This document shows, piece after piece, positions 1 through 8,733 of a stretch of 64,000 nucleotides of DNA (position 1 is the stretch's first letter; each line of letters opens with the position of its first letter). Under the pieces are notes generated by a model. The model ran no database searches. It saw only the letters and a list, made by a program, of their open reading frames with translations, and was not told where the DNA came from. Where the stretch lies: NCBI RefSeq assembly GCF_020907275.1, contig NZ_JAJJWI010000001.1, forward strand, positions 176,151 to 240,150. Direction: 5' to 3'. This DNA is from Pontibacter silvestris (lineage in GTDB: Bacteria > Bacteroidota > Bacteroidia > Cytophagales > Hymenobacteraceae). A program made the translations under genes and the position numbers.

Positions 1-1289
1 AAGCTGATTGAATCTGGCACTCCGGCACGCAAATCGTAAAGGCACACAGAGGTTGAGTTCTTGGTATAACTTGGCACCAGGTCATAACGCTTATCCCCCA
101 GAAACAACTCTACATTGCGGGGTGTGCTGCTGGTGTCGGTTGCATTTACCTGTAATACGTTGCCCACTAGCTCAAATCCTAACTGTGGCTGTTTTACGCT
201 TTTAGCCAACGTTTTGGTAAAGGCAGGCTTTTGCCCTTTTATTATAAAGCTAAGTGTAGAGGTATTATCATAAGAGTCTTTCGCCTCTATACGAATCTGG
301 TAAACAGAGTCTGGTTTAATACTCAGCTTACCTTGCCGGGCATTGGTGTTGTAAAGAGGCAGGTCGTTTCCATCGTCTACAAAAGCTTTCTGAAAGGTAC
401 GGCCACGGCGCTTATACATCTCGTAGTTTATGTGCTGCGACACCTGCCGGGACAGTTCAAATGGTACTGCCTCTATCAGATGGTGGTAAGCAGGCTTGTT
501 GTTGGCATATAGTGTTACTTCCTGCGTTCCGTTTCTGTTGGAGGCTCCATCGTACCTGTCTGTTGTCTGGAGTTCTAACCCCAGTAAGCCATGCGCATAA
601 ACGGTGTCGGCAATTATGTAGCTGTTGCCTTTTTTAACAGGTGTAAATTCAGCACGGCCAAATTCGTTGTTTACACGGCCGTGTATATTGAGCGTCTGAA
701 TTCCTAAGCTGAATATATCAGGAGGAGTGGTGTCTATAATTTCAGAGAACTTGTAGCGGAGCGGGTTGTACAGCTTATCTTTATCGTCACGAATTTCGAA
801 GTGCAGGTGTGGGCCACCTGAACCACCAGTGTTACCTGACAAGGCTATGACATCGCCTTTTTTTACAGGGAACATACTGGGCTCCGGGAAAAGCTCCAGC
901 TCAAATGTCTGTTTCTCATACTGCTGCTGTAGCATGTAGTTTGCCAGTGGCTCGTAATAAGCCGAAAGGTGCGCATAAGTCGTTGTTAACCCATTAGGGT
1001 GCGTAACATAGATAATGTTGCCGTAGCCATAAGTAGACTGCTTTACCCTCGAAATATAGCCGTCGGCTGCTGCATGAACATCTAGCCCTATTCGTTGATC
1101 TGTTTTAATGTCCAGACCTCCATGAAAGTGGTTAGAACGTATTTCGCCCATGGAGCCTGATAAGTAGTTTCGTTCACCGGGCTTAATCGGGAACATAAAA
1201 TAACCTGGCGTAGGTGTTTGCTGTGCGGCAAGGCTCAGCGAGGTAAAAGCACTAAGTACGAATAGTGATAAGCGTTTATTTAATTTCAA
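1..1289 (-). CDS. M23 family metallopeptidase (3' end outside window)
   Basis: This is a secreted or periplasmic LytM-type zinc endopeptidase predicted to cut peptidoglycan cross-bridges. Reading the minus strand gives one open frame from a TTG codon at 1289-1287 to the left edge. No ATG fits: the first in-frame Met lies after the signal peptide. With TTG the protein begins MKLNKRLSLFVLSAFTSLSL and then AAQQ, a convincing signal peptide. The family zinc ligands are visible as HFHGGLD near residue 55 and GPHLHFE further on, with YGYGN and YAHLS between them. The rest is a beta-rich C-terminal region with no domain I recognise. The start codon overlaps the last codons of the FAH-family gene, so the two are probably cotranscribed. 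The C terminus is missing because the window ends. Confidence 0.85.
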   Translation of the reverse strand, partial: MKLNKRLSLFVLSAFTSLSLAAQQTPTPGYFMFPIKPGERNYLSGSMGEIRSNHFHGGLDIKTDQRIGLDVHAAADGYISRVKQSTYGYGNIIYVTHPNGLTTTYAHLSAYYEPLANYMLQQQYEKQTFELELFPEPSMFPVKKGDVIALSGNTGGSGGPHLHFEIRDDKDKLYNPLRYKFSEIIDTTPPDIFSLGIQTLNIHGRVNNEFGRAEFTPVKKGNSYIIADTVYAHGLLGLELQTTDRYDGASNRNGTQEVTLYANNKPAYHHLIEAVPFELSRQVSQHINYEMYKRRGRTFQKAFVDDGNDLPLYNTNARQGKLSIKPDSVYQIRIEAKDSYDNTSTLSFIIKGQKPAFTKTLAKSVKQPQLGFELVGNVLQVNATDTSSTPRNVELFLGDKRYDLVPSYTKNSTSVCLYDLRAGVPDSIS

Positions 1290-1887
1290 AGTCCAGCAGT
1301 TTTTTGTCTTCCACATACCCTTCTAATCTGTCTCCAATCTGCACAGGGCTTACACCTTCTGGCGTGCCTGTAAAAATAATATCTCCTTTTTTAAGTGTGA
1401 TAAAGCGTGAGATGTAAGCAATAATGTCATCAAATGTGTTCAGCATCATTTTAGTATTGCCTTGCTGCCTTGTCTCTCCGTTCACATCCAGCTTAAAGCT
1501 GATGTTCTGCAGGTCAGGGAACAGGTCCAGCGGAAGAAACTCTGAAACAGGGGCAGAGCCGTTAAAGCCTTTGGCCAGTGTCCAGGGAAGCCCTTTTGCT
1601 TTTGCTTTAGCTTGAATGTCGCGTGCTGTGAAATCTACACCTAAACCTATGGCATCATAGTACTTGTGGGCAAACTTCTTGTCAATGCTTTTGCCTTCTT
1701 TGCTGATGCGCAGAATCAGTTCTATCTCGTGATGAATGTCCTGGCTAAAGTCCGGATAGTAAAAAGGCTCGTTATTGCGCAAAACAGCTGTATCAGGTTT
1801 AAAAAAAATGACAGGTTCATCGGGTACTTCATTTTGTAACTCTGCAATATGTGCAGCATAGTTTCGCCCAATGGCTAATATCTTCAT
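1276..1887 (-). CDS. fumarylacetoacetate hydrolase (FAH) family protein
   Basis: This 203-residue protein is the compact, single-domain form of the FAH fold, whose members are metal-dependent acylpyruvate, oxaloacetate or dioate hydrolases and decarboxylases. The N terminus reads ILAIGRNYAAH. The metal-binding segment HHEIELILRI lies near residue 70, followed by GVDFTARDIQAKAK and the C-terminal GDIIFTGTPEGVSPVQIGD motif that shapes the substrate pocket. Length and motifs match the YcgM/FAHD1 subgroup. The true substrate cannot be read from sequence. Its 3' end overlaps the start of the M23 peptidase gene by 14 bases, suggesting translational coupling even though the two functions look unrelated. 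Confidence 0.88.
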   Translation of the reverse strand: MKILAIGRNYAAHIAELQNEVPDEPVIFFKPDTAVLRNNEPFYYPDFSQDIHHEIELILRISKEGKSIDKKFAHKYYDAIGLGVDFTARDIQAKAKAKGLPWTLAKGFNGSAPVSEFLPLDLFPDLQNISFKLDVNGETRQQGNTKMMLNTFDDIIAYISRFITLKKGDIIFTGTPEGVSPVQIGDRLEGYVEDKKLLDFEIK

Positions 1888-2358
1888 ATAGTAGTTTGTT
1901 TATGTTTTGTTCTAAAGTTCAAAAATAGGCTTTCTATTGGTTTGTGCAGAAAAAAGTTAGCATTTGTAGCCGAATTGATGGTAAAATCTGTCATCTTTCT
2001 CCTCACTATGTATGCTAAGATGGGCCTCAAACAAAACAATGATAAGCAACATGATAGATATATGCTTTTGAGAAAACATGCTATTGCATTTAACTGTTGA
2101 AGCTTCTATGGTGTATGTAACAGCAGTATCAATAAAATATTATAATGAAGACAGTTTATAACTTTTGACATAGCTGCAGTCGTATACATAGCAGAAATTT
2201 TTAGGCATCATATTTTTTGATTTTCAGATTATCAAGCCTGAAACAATACGTATAGGAATAGCTATTTTTTTCATTTTAGCAACAAATGATGTTCAGTTTT
2301 CAGAAAATTGGTTCAAATTTTGAATTAATTTTCACCGTTAACTTTAAACCTTAAAATT
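1888..2358. other. intergenic region between divergent genes
   Basis: This 471-base, A/T-rich gap separates the divergently transcribed FAH and M48 genes and must hold both promoters. The best candidate for the M48 gene is TTG-N16-TAACTTTA just upstream of its ATG, one base off the Bacteroidota -7 consensus. I see no convincing small ORF or RNA. Confidence 0.4.
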
Positions 2359-3156
2359 ATGTACAAGAAGATTATTACTTTTTCAATAGCCGTTTTAATG
2401 ATGGTGGCCTGTACAACAGTGCCTATAACAGGTCGCAGGCAGTTTAACCTGGTGTCTGATGCAGAGATGCAACAGCAAAGCTATGCTGCCTATAATGAGT
2501 TTATAAGTGAGAGCAAGATTTCAAATGATGCCCAGGCTACAGCCATGGTTAAACGTGTTGGAGTAAGGATAAAAGATGCCGTGGAGCGATACATGGCGCA
2601 GAATAATTTGTCTGATGAGCTGGCCGGGTTTGAGTGGGAATTTAATTTGGTGCAGGACGACCAGATAAACGCTTTTGCCATGGCTGGAGGTAAAACAGTA
2701 GTCTATAGTGGTATTCTGCCAGTGGCGCAAAATGAGACGGGTCTTGCTGTGGTAATGGGGCACGAGGTTGCGCACGCTATTGCCAAACATGGTAACGAAC
2801 GTATGAGCCAGCAACTGGCGCAACAGTTTGGTAGCCAAACCCTGTCTACTTTGGCAGGAACAAATCCATCAACAGCGCAGAGTTTGGTTTATGCCATCTA
2901 TGGCGTAGGCTCACAAGGCTTGTTGCTAAAGTATAGCCGCCAACAAGAATCAGAGGCAGATAAGCTGGGGCTCGTCTTTATGGCTATGGCAGGTTACGAT
3001 CCGCAAGCTGCCGTACCTTTCTGGCAACGTATGGAGCAGCAGGCTGGTGGTGCCGGAACTCCTGAGTTTCTGTCAACGCACCCTAGCCCTGAAACGCGCC
3101 AGAGAGATCTGCAGAATTACATGTCAGAGGCCCTGAAATACTATAATGGAAATTAA
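2359..3156 (+). CDS. M48 family metalloprotease, lipoprotein
   Basis: This 265-residue zinc protease resembles the BepA/LoiP periplasmic group involved in outer-membrane protein quality control. A signal peptide ends in the lipobox MVAC, with the acylated Cys at residue 18, so it is probably anchored to a membrane facing the periplasm. The active site is GHEVAHAIAKH (His135, Glu136, His139), with the third zinc ligand in SRQQESEADKLG (Glu199). It ends soon after that domain and has no TPR extension, as in short YggG/LoiP-like members. A lipoprotein gene of unknown function starts 13 bases downstream, so the two are probably one transcript. Confidence 0.92.
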   Translation: MYKKIITFSIAVLMMVACTTVPITGRRQFNLVSDAEMQQQSYAAYNEFISESKISNDAQATAMVKRVGVRIKDAVERYMAQNNLSDELAGFEWEFNLVQDDQINAFAMAGGKTVVYSGILPVAQNETGLAVVMGHEVAHAIAKHGNERMSQQLAQQFGSQTLSTLAGTNPSTAQSLVYAIYGVGSQGLLLKYSRQQESEADKLGLVFMAMAGYDPQAAVPFWQRMEQQAGGAGTPEFLSTHPSPETRQRDLQNYMSEALKYYNGN

Positions 3157-3169
3157 TAGCTAAAGCCAT

Positions 3170-3778
3170 ATGTCAGATAACACCCCAACTTATAACAGGC
3201 TTCTGTCTGTACTAAAACTTTCTATTCTTTTGCTTCTATTTGCTTGCGTCGGAAGTGCCTGTTCAGGCCGCGAGGCTTTTTCAGAGGAAAGCGAAGCTCA
3301 GGCAGAAGGAGAGGAGGTTATAGAAGAAGAACCTTATGACGGGAAGTTGCTGGCCCAGGTGGTATTTGATAGTATAGATTATATAGCGCCACGCCAGGAG
3401 TTGCTACAACCATTTATCCGTGAGTTCGGAGATGGCACAGTAGTAGACAAGGTAATGATAAACAAAGTGCAGGAGAGCAAGGAAGATGAGCCTGCCTATT
3501 ATCTGGTAGGATTAGGGATACTAAATGGTGCTTTTAAATCTATGGCGCTCGAATTGGATGTGTCTTCTGATAATAGTTTATACCTCAGTAGTAAGGGGGA
3601 AAAGCATATTTGTGAGGCTGCAATAGATTGTAACTTTTGCTATTTTACTTTTTCAGGTAACAAAATTATTGGTTGTGAGTGCTCCAGCCGTGAGGCGGGT
3701 ACGAATTGTAGACATACAGTTAGCCAGACTAATAACCTGCTGCAAGGAGTGGAGCTTCGGAATACAAGAAAAGATTAG
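3170..3778 (+). CDS. cysteine-rich lipoprotein of unknown function
   Basis: I do not recognise a family for this 202-residue protein. It begins with a hydrophobic signal segment ending in ACVGSAC, a plausible lipobox, followed by an acidic linker rich in Glu. The last third holds a cluster of cysteines: CEAAIDCNFC, then GCECSS and NCRHT. This could be disulfide-bonded or a metal site. It follows the M48 protease by 13 bases, so a shared envelope role is possible but unproven. A strong bidirectional hairpin follows it. Confidence 0.75.
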   Translation: MSDNTPTYNRLLSVLKLSILLLLFACVGSACSGREAFSEESEAQAEGEEVIEEEPYDGKLLAQVVFDSIDYIAPRQELLQPFIREFGDGTVVDKVMINKVQESKEDEPAYYLVGLGILNGAFKSMALELDVSSDNSLYLSSKGEKHICEAAIDCNFCYFTFSGNKIIGCECSSREAGTNCRHTVSQTNNLLQGVELRNTRKD

Positions 3779-3803
3779 CCACACTACCTGACAGTTTAGA
3801 GCT

Positions 3804-3856
3804 AAATTAAAAAGAGCGGTTTCCGGTATTAATCTGAAAGCCGCTCTTTTTAATTT
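3804..3856. terminator. bidirectional rho-independent terminator
   Basis: A perfect 16-base inverted repeat (3804-3819 with 3841-3856) has a G/C-rich core AGAGCGG and flanking A and T runs. It sits between the convergent lipoprotein and exonuclease genes and can end transcription in both directions. Confidence 0.9.
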
Positions 3857-3924
3857 GATAGGAAAAGTAACCATGTAAGGAAAAAATAAACCTTACTGCA
3901 AAAATACTGCACCGAACACAGGTG

Positions 3925-4731
3925 TTACGAAACCTGCATGCCACGCAACCTGATTCTGGTCAGTATCTTCTTGGTGTAAAGCGGGAATTCGCTCTTCATC
4001 ATCCAGTCGTAGTAGCTTGGTTCTTTTTGTAGCACTTCCTCTACAGGCACATTTTTATATTTGCCAAAATTAAAGATTTCCTGTCCTGTATTGTTATAAG
4101 TAATTCTGCCTGATAAATCAGCTGATTTCTGAAACGTGAACTTATGTAGCTCAGCCATATCATTTTTTATAGGATATTCTTCCACACCCTCTGTAACCTC
4201 CAGAGGAGTGTTCTGGTAGCGGTCCAGTTGCGACATCAGAATATGATACGTGGCTACAGTATCAGCCTCGGCGCTATGAGCGTTATCCAGCTTCTTATCG
4301 CAGTAGAACTTATAGGCAGCAGACAGTGTGCGTTGCTCCATCATGTGAAATACACGGCAAACATCTACCACATGGCGGTTGTCCAGGTCAAAATCAATTC
4401 CTACACGTAAAAACTCTTCTGCCAGCAGCGGAATGTCAAAACGCACCAGGTTGTATCCTCCCAAATCACAGCCCTTCAGAAATTGCTCCAGGTCTTTAGC
4501 GATTTGCTGAAAAGTAGGACTGTCTTTTACATCCTCATCATATATCTTATGAATAAGGCTTGATTCCAGGGGAATAGGAATAGTGGGATTAACTTTTCTT
4601 GTTTTTAGAATTTCTTCTCCGTCAGGCTTAATCTTGAGTACACTTATTTCTACAATGCGGTCTTTGCAGATGTCGGTGCCAGTGGTTTCCAGGTCGAAGA
4701 AAACAATAGGGCGTTTCAGGTTCAGCTTCAT
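3925..4731 (-). CDS. DEDDh-type 3'-5' exonuclease with DUF3820-like tail
   Basis: This 268-residue protein begins with a DnaQ-like exonuclease domain. Exo I is FFDLETTGTD (Asp13, Glu15), Exo II is around GGYNLVRFDIPLL, and Exo III is HSAEADTVATYHIL, giving the His-x4-Asp of the DEDDh class. The family trims DNA or RNA 3' ends with two metal ions. The C-terminal segment FNFGKYKNVPVEEVL...YYDWMMKSEFP matches the small DUF3820-type module often fused to such exonucleases. It has no polymerase or other replication partner domain, so it may act in repair or RNA processing. It lies 17 bases downstream of mpl. Confidence 0.88.
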   Translation of the reverse strand: MKLNLKRPIVFFDLETTGTDICKDRIVEISVLKIKPDGEEILKTRKVNPTIPIPLESSLIHKIYDEDVKDSPTFQQIAKDLEQFLKGCDLGGYNLVRFDIPLLAEEFLRVGIDFDLDNRHVVDVCRVFHMMEQRTLSAAYKFYCDKKLDNAHSAEADTVATYHILMSQLDRYQNTPLEVTEGVEEYPIKNDMAELHKFTFQKSADLSGRITYNNTGQEIFNFGKYKNVPVEEVLQKEPSYYDWMMKSEFPLYTKKILTRIRLRGMQVS

Positions 4732-4748
4732 AATAAGGATAGTTTCTG

Positions 4749-6128
4749 TTACAGAACCGCTTGAGTGAGCGCCTCTATGTTAATGTTATTGTAATTGCCT
4801 GAGCTCATAAGCAGCAGGTTTGTGCTTTGCCAGTTATAAGCTGCAAGATGTTTCTGCAGCGCTTGCGAGTCCGTGAATACTTTCAGGCGCGGGTTCTGGA
4901 AAGCTGCTTTCAGTTCTTCTTCTGTCAGCATTTCCATGCGCTTGTGCTCTATGGTTTTAGGGTTGAAATAAACAATGGGCTCATCTGCTGCATCCAGAGC
5001 ATTAGCGTATTGAGGAATAAAGTTCTTGTTCAGGCTGCTGAAGGTATGTAATTCTATACAGGCAACTAGTTCCCGCTTCGGATACTGTTTCTTTACAGCC
5101 TCTGTTGTAGCTTTAACTTTAGAAGGCGCGTGGGCAAAATCACGGAAAATAATACTGTCTTCACTTTCTGCTATTTTCTCCAGCCGCTTTGCTGCACCTT
5201 TAAAGCTTTTTAATGCCTCGTAAAAGTCATGTCCTTTTATGCCGATTTTTTTACAAACTTCTTTGGCAGCACTAATATTACGCAGGTTATGCTCGCCAAA
5301 AAGCTGTATTTCTATGTCTCCGTCCTTTTTTGTGTGGAGTATGGTTTTGCCGTTTCTGATAGAATGTTCGTGTACGGTATAACCAATATAAGCAATGTCA
5401 GACGGGTTGCGCGGCACACTTACCAGTTGTACCTGCTCGTCATCCTGGTTGTAAATAAGCGTTCCTGCTTTAGGTGTCATTTCCGCAAAAATACGGAACT
5501 GATCCAGGTAAATCTTAGGGTCAGGAAATACGTTCATGTGGTCCCAACTAATACCGCTTATTACCCCAATGTGGTGGTTGTACAGGTGGAATTTAGGGAT
5601 TCGCTTAATAGGGTCAGACAGATATTCATCCCCTTCAATAATAATAATAGGCGCCTTGTCTGTTAGTTTTACCATGCGGTCGAAGCCTTCCAGTTGTGCA
5701 CCAACAGCATAATCGAAAAGGCGGCCCTGGTGCCGGAGCACGTGCATAATAATTGAGGTTATGGTTGTTTTACCATGACTTCCGCCAATTACAATGCGTT
5801 GTTTGTCTTTACTCTGTTCATATATGAACTCCGGAAAAGAATAGATCGGAATATTAAGCTCTTGTGCCCTTGCCAGTTCCGGGTTATCTACACGGGCATG
5901 CATTCCAAGAATAACTGCATCGGGACTGGTGTCCAGTTTTTCAGGAAACCAGCCTTCCTTTTCAGGAAGCAGGCCGGCAGCAGCCAGTCTGCTTTTAGCA
6001 GGTTCAAAAATTTCATCGTCAGAGCCGGTAATTTTCAGCCCTTTGTCGTGCAGCGCCAGTGCAAGGTTGTGCATAATGCTTCCACCGATGGCAATCAGGT
6101 GGATGTACTGTAATTCCTTCTTCTCCAT
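4749..6128 (-). CDS. mpl: UDP-N-acetylmuramate--tripeptide ligase (Mpl-like Mur ligase)
   Basis: This ATP-dependent ligase recycles murein tripeptide by joining L-Ala-gamma-D-Glu-meso-DAP to UDP-MurNAc. The Rossmann N-terminal domain reads IHLIAIGGSIMHNLALAL and SDDEIF. The ATP loop GGSHGKTTITS lies near residue 115, and EGDEYL and DFAHAPSKV follow in the expected order for the Mpl branch rather than MurC. I chose the ATG at 6128 (MEKKELQYIHL). The frame is open eight codons further to 6152, but family members start close to the nucleotide-binding strand. The exonuclease gene follows closely. Confidence 0.88.
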   Translation of the reverse strand: MEKKELQYIHLIAIGGSIMHNLALALHDKGLKITGSDDEIFEPAKSRLAAAGLLPEKEGWFPEKLDTSPDAVILGMHARVDNPELARAQELNIPIYSFPEFIYEQSKDKQRIVIGGSHGKTTITSIIMHVLRHQGRLFDYAVGAQLEGFDRMVKLTDKAPIIIIEGDEYLSDPIKRIPKFHLYNHHIGVISGISWDHMNVFPDPKIYLDQFRIFAEMTPKAGTLIYNQDDEQVQLVSVPRNPSDIAYIGYTVHEHSIRNGKTILHTKKDGDIEIQLFGEHNLRNISAAKEVCKKIGIKGHDFYEALKSFKGAAKRLEKIAESEDSIIFRDFAHAPSKVKATTEAVKKQYPKRELVACIELHTFSSLNKNFIPQYANALDAADEPIVYFNPKTIEHKRMEMLTEEELKAAFQNPRLKVFTDSQALQKHLAAYNWQSTNLLLMSSGNYNNINIEALTQAVL

Positions 6129-6250
6129 ATTCAGTGCTAAGATGGTTAGCAAGCCAGCAAATTTAAAATTCCTTCCCTAAATTAAAATAGCTATACGCTA
6201 ATATGTGGATATCTTCTTGATTTTGTGGATTACTCTTGATGAATTGTGGA

Positions 6251-6280
6251 TTGATTCGGAGCCTTTGTGTATTAAATTTG
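6251..6280 (+). promoter_or_regulatory. Bacteroidota-type promoter for dnaB
   Basis: TTG at 6251-6253 and TAAATTTG at 6273-6280 are separated by 19 bases, matching the Bacteroidota -33 and -7 consensus. The expected transcription start falls only a few bases before the first ATG at 6285, so the mRNA would be nearly leaderless or would begin translation at Met4 or Met6. Confidence 0.6.
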
Positions 6281-6284
6281 TGCT

Positions 6285-7868
6285 ATGGAGGAAATGAAAA
6301 TGAACGTGCGGCCAGCGACAAACCGTAATAACGGGTGGAATAAAAAAGCACCTGTAGTTTCGGAGCTGGGTAAAAAACCGCCGCAGGCACTTGATTTGGA
6401 AGAGGCTGTGCTAGGCGCTCTAATGCTGGAAAAAGATGCATTAACCACTGTTATTGATATCCTGCGCCCTCAGAGTTTTTATAAAGAGGCGCACCAGCGT
6501 ATTTTTAAAGCCATTATTGCCCTGTTTGATAAGTCGGAACCGATTGATATTCTGACGGTTACGAACGAGTTGCGTAAGCAGGGCGAACTTGAGCTGGCTG
6601 GTGGAGCTTATTATGTAACGCAGCTTACAACACGCGTTAACTCTGCGGCTAACATTGAGTATCACGCACGTATCATTACAGAGAACTCTATAAAGCGTGA
6701 TCTGATTTCAATTTCCTCAGAAGTGCTTGCCAATGCGTTTGAAGATACGACAGACGTGTTTGAACTGCTCGATAAAACAGAGGCAAAGCTATATGAAGTA
6801 TCGGAGTCTAACATCCGGAAAAACTTCGACGACATGCGTTCTCTTATGCACCAGGCCCTGCAGGAGCTGGAAGAAAAGCGCAAGCAGGCAGATGGTTTAA
6901 CGGGCGTGCCAAGTGGCCTTACGGCACTGGATCGTGTAACTTCTGGCTGGCAAAAGTCTGACTTAGTTATCCTGGCTGCCCGGCCTGCGATGGGTAAAAC
7001 AGCCTTTGTGCTTTCCTGTATGCGGAATGCCGCTGTTGACTTTAGAAAAGGTGTCGCTATCTTCTCGCTGGAGATGTCTTCGCTGCAGCTTGTAAATCGT
7101 TTGATATCTTCTGAAGCAGAGTTGGAGTCAGAGAAGATTAAGAAAGGTAGCTTAGAGGAATATGAGTGGGCACAGCTGAATCATAAGATATCTAAATTAA
7201 CTGAAGCGCCTATCTTTATTGACGATACACCTGGTCTTTCTATTCGTGAGTTGCGTACGAAGTGCCGCCGCCTGAAAGCTCAGTATGATATCCAGATGAT
7301 TATTATTGACTACCTGCAGTTGATGAGCGGTAATGCCGAGGGCAAAGGCGGAGGAAACAGGGAGCAGGAAATTGCCTCTATTTCACGTGCCTTAAAAATG
7401 CTGGCAAAAGAGCTTAATGTACCCGTTATTGCGCTGTCACAGTTAAGCCGTGCCGTGGAAACCCGTGGTGGTGATAAGCGACCACAGCTGTCTGACCTTC
7501 GAGAATCTGGTTCCATAGAGCAGGATGCGGACATGGTACTCTTCCTGTACCGCCCGGAGTATTATGGCATCACAGAAGACGAAATGGGTAACCCAACAGC
7601 CGGAGTAGGAGAGGTTATTATAGCGAAGCACCGTAACGGTTCACTGGAAAACGTGCAACTGAAGTTTATTGGCAAGTACACCAAGTTTACCAACCTGGAT
7701 GGTGACTTTGGAGGCGATGCCATGGGCGGCTTCAATCCTTTGCCAAACAGTAACTTTGATGATGATGTCCCTGGTGCTATTCGCTTAGGTAGCCGCATGA
7801 ACGACGGTGGCAGCAATGGTGGAGGAGGCTTTCCTACCTCAAACTTTGACGAAGAACCTCCTTTTTAA
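6285..7868 (+). CDS. dnaB: replicative DNA helicase DnaB
   Basis: This 527-residue protein is the hexameric 5'-3' helicase that unwinds the replication fork and recruits primase. The N-terminal DnaB domain begins at LDLEEAVLGALM. The RecA-like motor has Walker A in ARPAMGKTAF near residue 237, Walker B in QMIIIDYLQLM, and the SQLSRAVE and LRESGSIEQDAD segments. The C-terminal 40 residues form a Gly/Asn/Asp-rich tail ending in FDEEPPF, which resembles an acidic interaction tip, though no partner can be named. The frame starts at 6285, but Met4 and Met6 are also possible starts given the nearby promoter. Confidence 0.96.
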   Translation: MEEMKMNVRPATNRNNGWNKKAPVVSELGKKPPQALDLEEAVLGALMLEKDALTTVIDILRPQSFYKEAHQRIFKAIIALFDKSEPIDILTVTNELRKQGELELAGGAYYVTQLTTRVNSAANIEYHARIITENSIKRDLISISSEVLANAFEDTTDVFELLDKTEAKLYEVSESNIRKNFDDMRSLMHQALQELEEKRKQADGLTGVPSGLTALDRVTSGWQKSDLVILAARPAMGKTAFVLSCMRNAAVDFRKGVAIFSLEMSSLQLVNRLISSEAELESEKIKKGSLEEYEWAQLNHKISKLTEAPIFIDDTPGLSIRELRTKCRRLKAQYDIQMIIIDYLQLMSGNAEGKGGGNREQEIASISRALKMLAKELNVPVIALSQLSRAVETRGGDKRPQLSDLRESGSIEQDADMVLFLYRPEYYGITEDEMGNPTAGVGEVIIAKHRNGSLENVQLKFIGKYTKFTNLDGDFGGDAMGGFNPLPNSNFDDDVPGAIRLGSRMNDGGSNGGGGFPTSNFDEEPPF

Positions 7869-7910
7869 GAGTAGTTTATATAGATATAAGCAACCGACGC
7901 CAAAGGTTGA

Positions 7911-7946
7911 AGAGCCGCTGCAAACTAGCAGTGGCTCTTTCTTTTT
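7911..7946 (+). terminator. rho-independent terminator after dnaB
   Basis: AGAGCCGCTGC (7911-7921) pairs with GCAGTGGCTCT (7928-7938) with one G-T wobble, followed by a T-rich run. It lies 42 bases past the dnaB stop and between convergent genes. Confidence 0.88.
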
Positions 7947-7967
7947 GTGTTGTTGATAATGCTAAAA

Positions 7968-8555
7968 CTACGAAACCCACTCCACCTTTTCCTCCAGAGG
8001 TACAGTGCGTTTACCTTCGGGTACGGGTTTATCAGTATAGCCCAGGTATAGAATACCCAACACGAGGTCCTCTTCCTGTAGATTAAGGTATTCTTTCATG
8101 GCAGGATGGTAAGCCATACCGCCAGAGCCCCAATAGCTAGCTAAGCCCATGGCTGTAGCGCCTAATAGCAAGTTCTGAACAGCACAGGAGGTAGCTGCTA
8201 TCTCTTCCAGCACAGGAATTTTAGGCAAGCTGCCACGCTGCATAATGGCTACAATCAGGTGTGAGGTTGCATCACCCATGTGTAGGAGTTTTTCATAGTT
8301 TACTTCCAGGAACTTTTCCGGATTCGAATTCTGCTTATACAGCTCGGCATGTGCCAGACAGAAATCTTTTACCTTGTCACCAGCATAAACTTTAAAGCGC
8401 CAAGGCTCTGTGTAGCCATGCGTTGGTGCCCAGTCTGCAAGTTCCAGCAGTTGTTTTACCTGCTCATCCGGAATGTGCTGCCCATTCATCTGGGGCGGCT
8501 TTACAGTTCTCCTGTTTTGAATAACATTGCTTATGCTTGAGAATAATTCATTCAT
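7968..8555 (-). CDS. nitroreductase family protein
   Basis: This 195-residue protein belongs to the FMN-dependent nitroreductase fold, close in size to the YdjA-like subgroup. Residues near the N terminus, NRRTVKPPQMNG, supply the basic FMN-phosphate contacts. LELADWAPTHGYTEPWRFKVY is the family signature for flavin and dimer contacts, and GLASYWGSGGMAYHP lies in the C-terminal half. It should reduce a nitro, quinone or other acceptor with NAD(P)H, but the substrate is not evident. It stands alone between two terminators. Confidence 0.88.
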   Translation of the reverse strand: MNELFSSISNVIQNRRTVKPPQMNGQHIPDEQVKQLLELADWAPTHGYTEPWRFKVYAGDKVKDFCLAHAELYKQNSNPEKFLEVNYEKLLHMGDATSHLIVAIMQRGSLPKIPVLEEIAATSCAVQNLLLGATAMGLASYWGSGGMAYHPAMKEYLNLQEEDLVLGILYLGYTDKPVPEGKRTVPLEEKVEWVS

Positions 8556-8662
8556 TATTACATTCTGTATTATGTTGTCTGCAAAAGTAAGCTGCCTTTC
8601 TAAAGATGTACAGCATAATCTGATCTCTTTTATAGTTAAATAGACAGGTAAAGGTTAAATAA

Positions 8663-8713
8663 AAACAAAAAGGCTAAACTGCGGGTGGAAAATCTCCGGC
8701 AGTTTAGCCTTTT
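8663..8713 (-). terminator. rho-independent terminator after phosphohexomutase gene
   Basis: A 15-base perfect inverted repeat (8668-8682 with 8699-8713) reads GCAGTTTAGCC at its core. On the minus strand it is followed by a T-rich tract, as expected for the end of the phosphohexomutase transcript. Confidence 0.9.
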
Positions 8714-8733
8714 AATTGCTCAATAAGCAGGAC

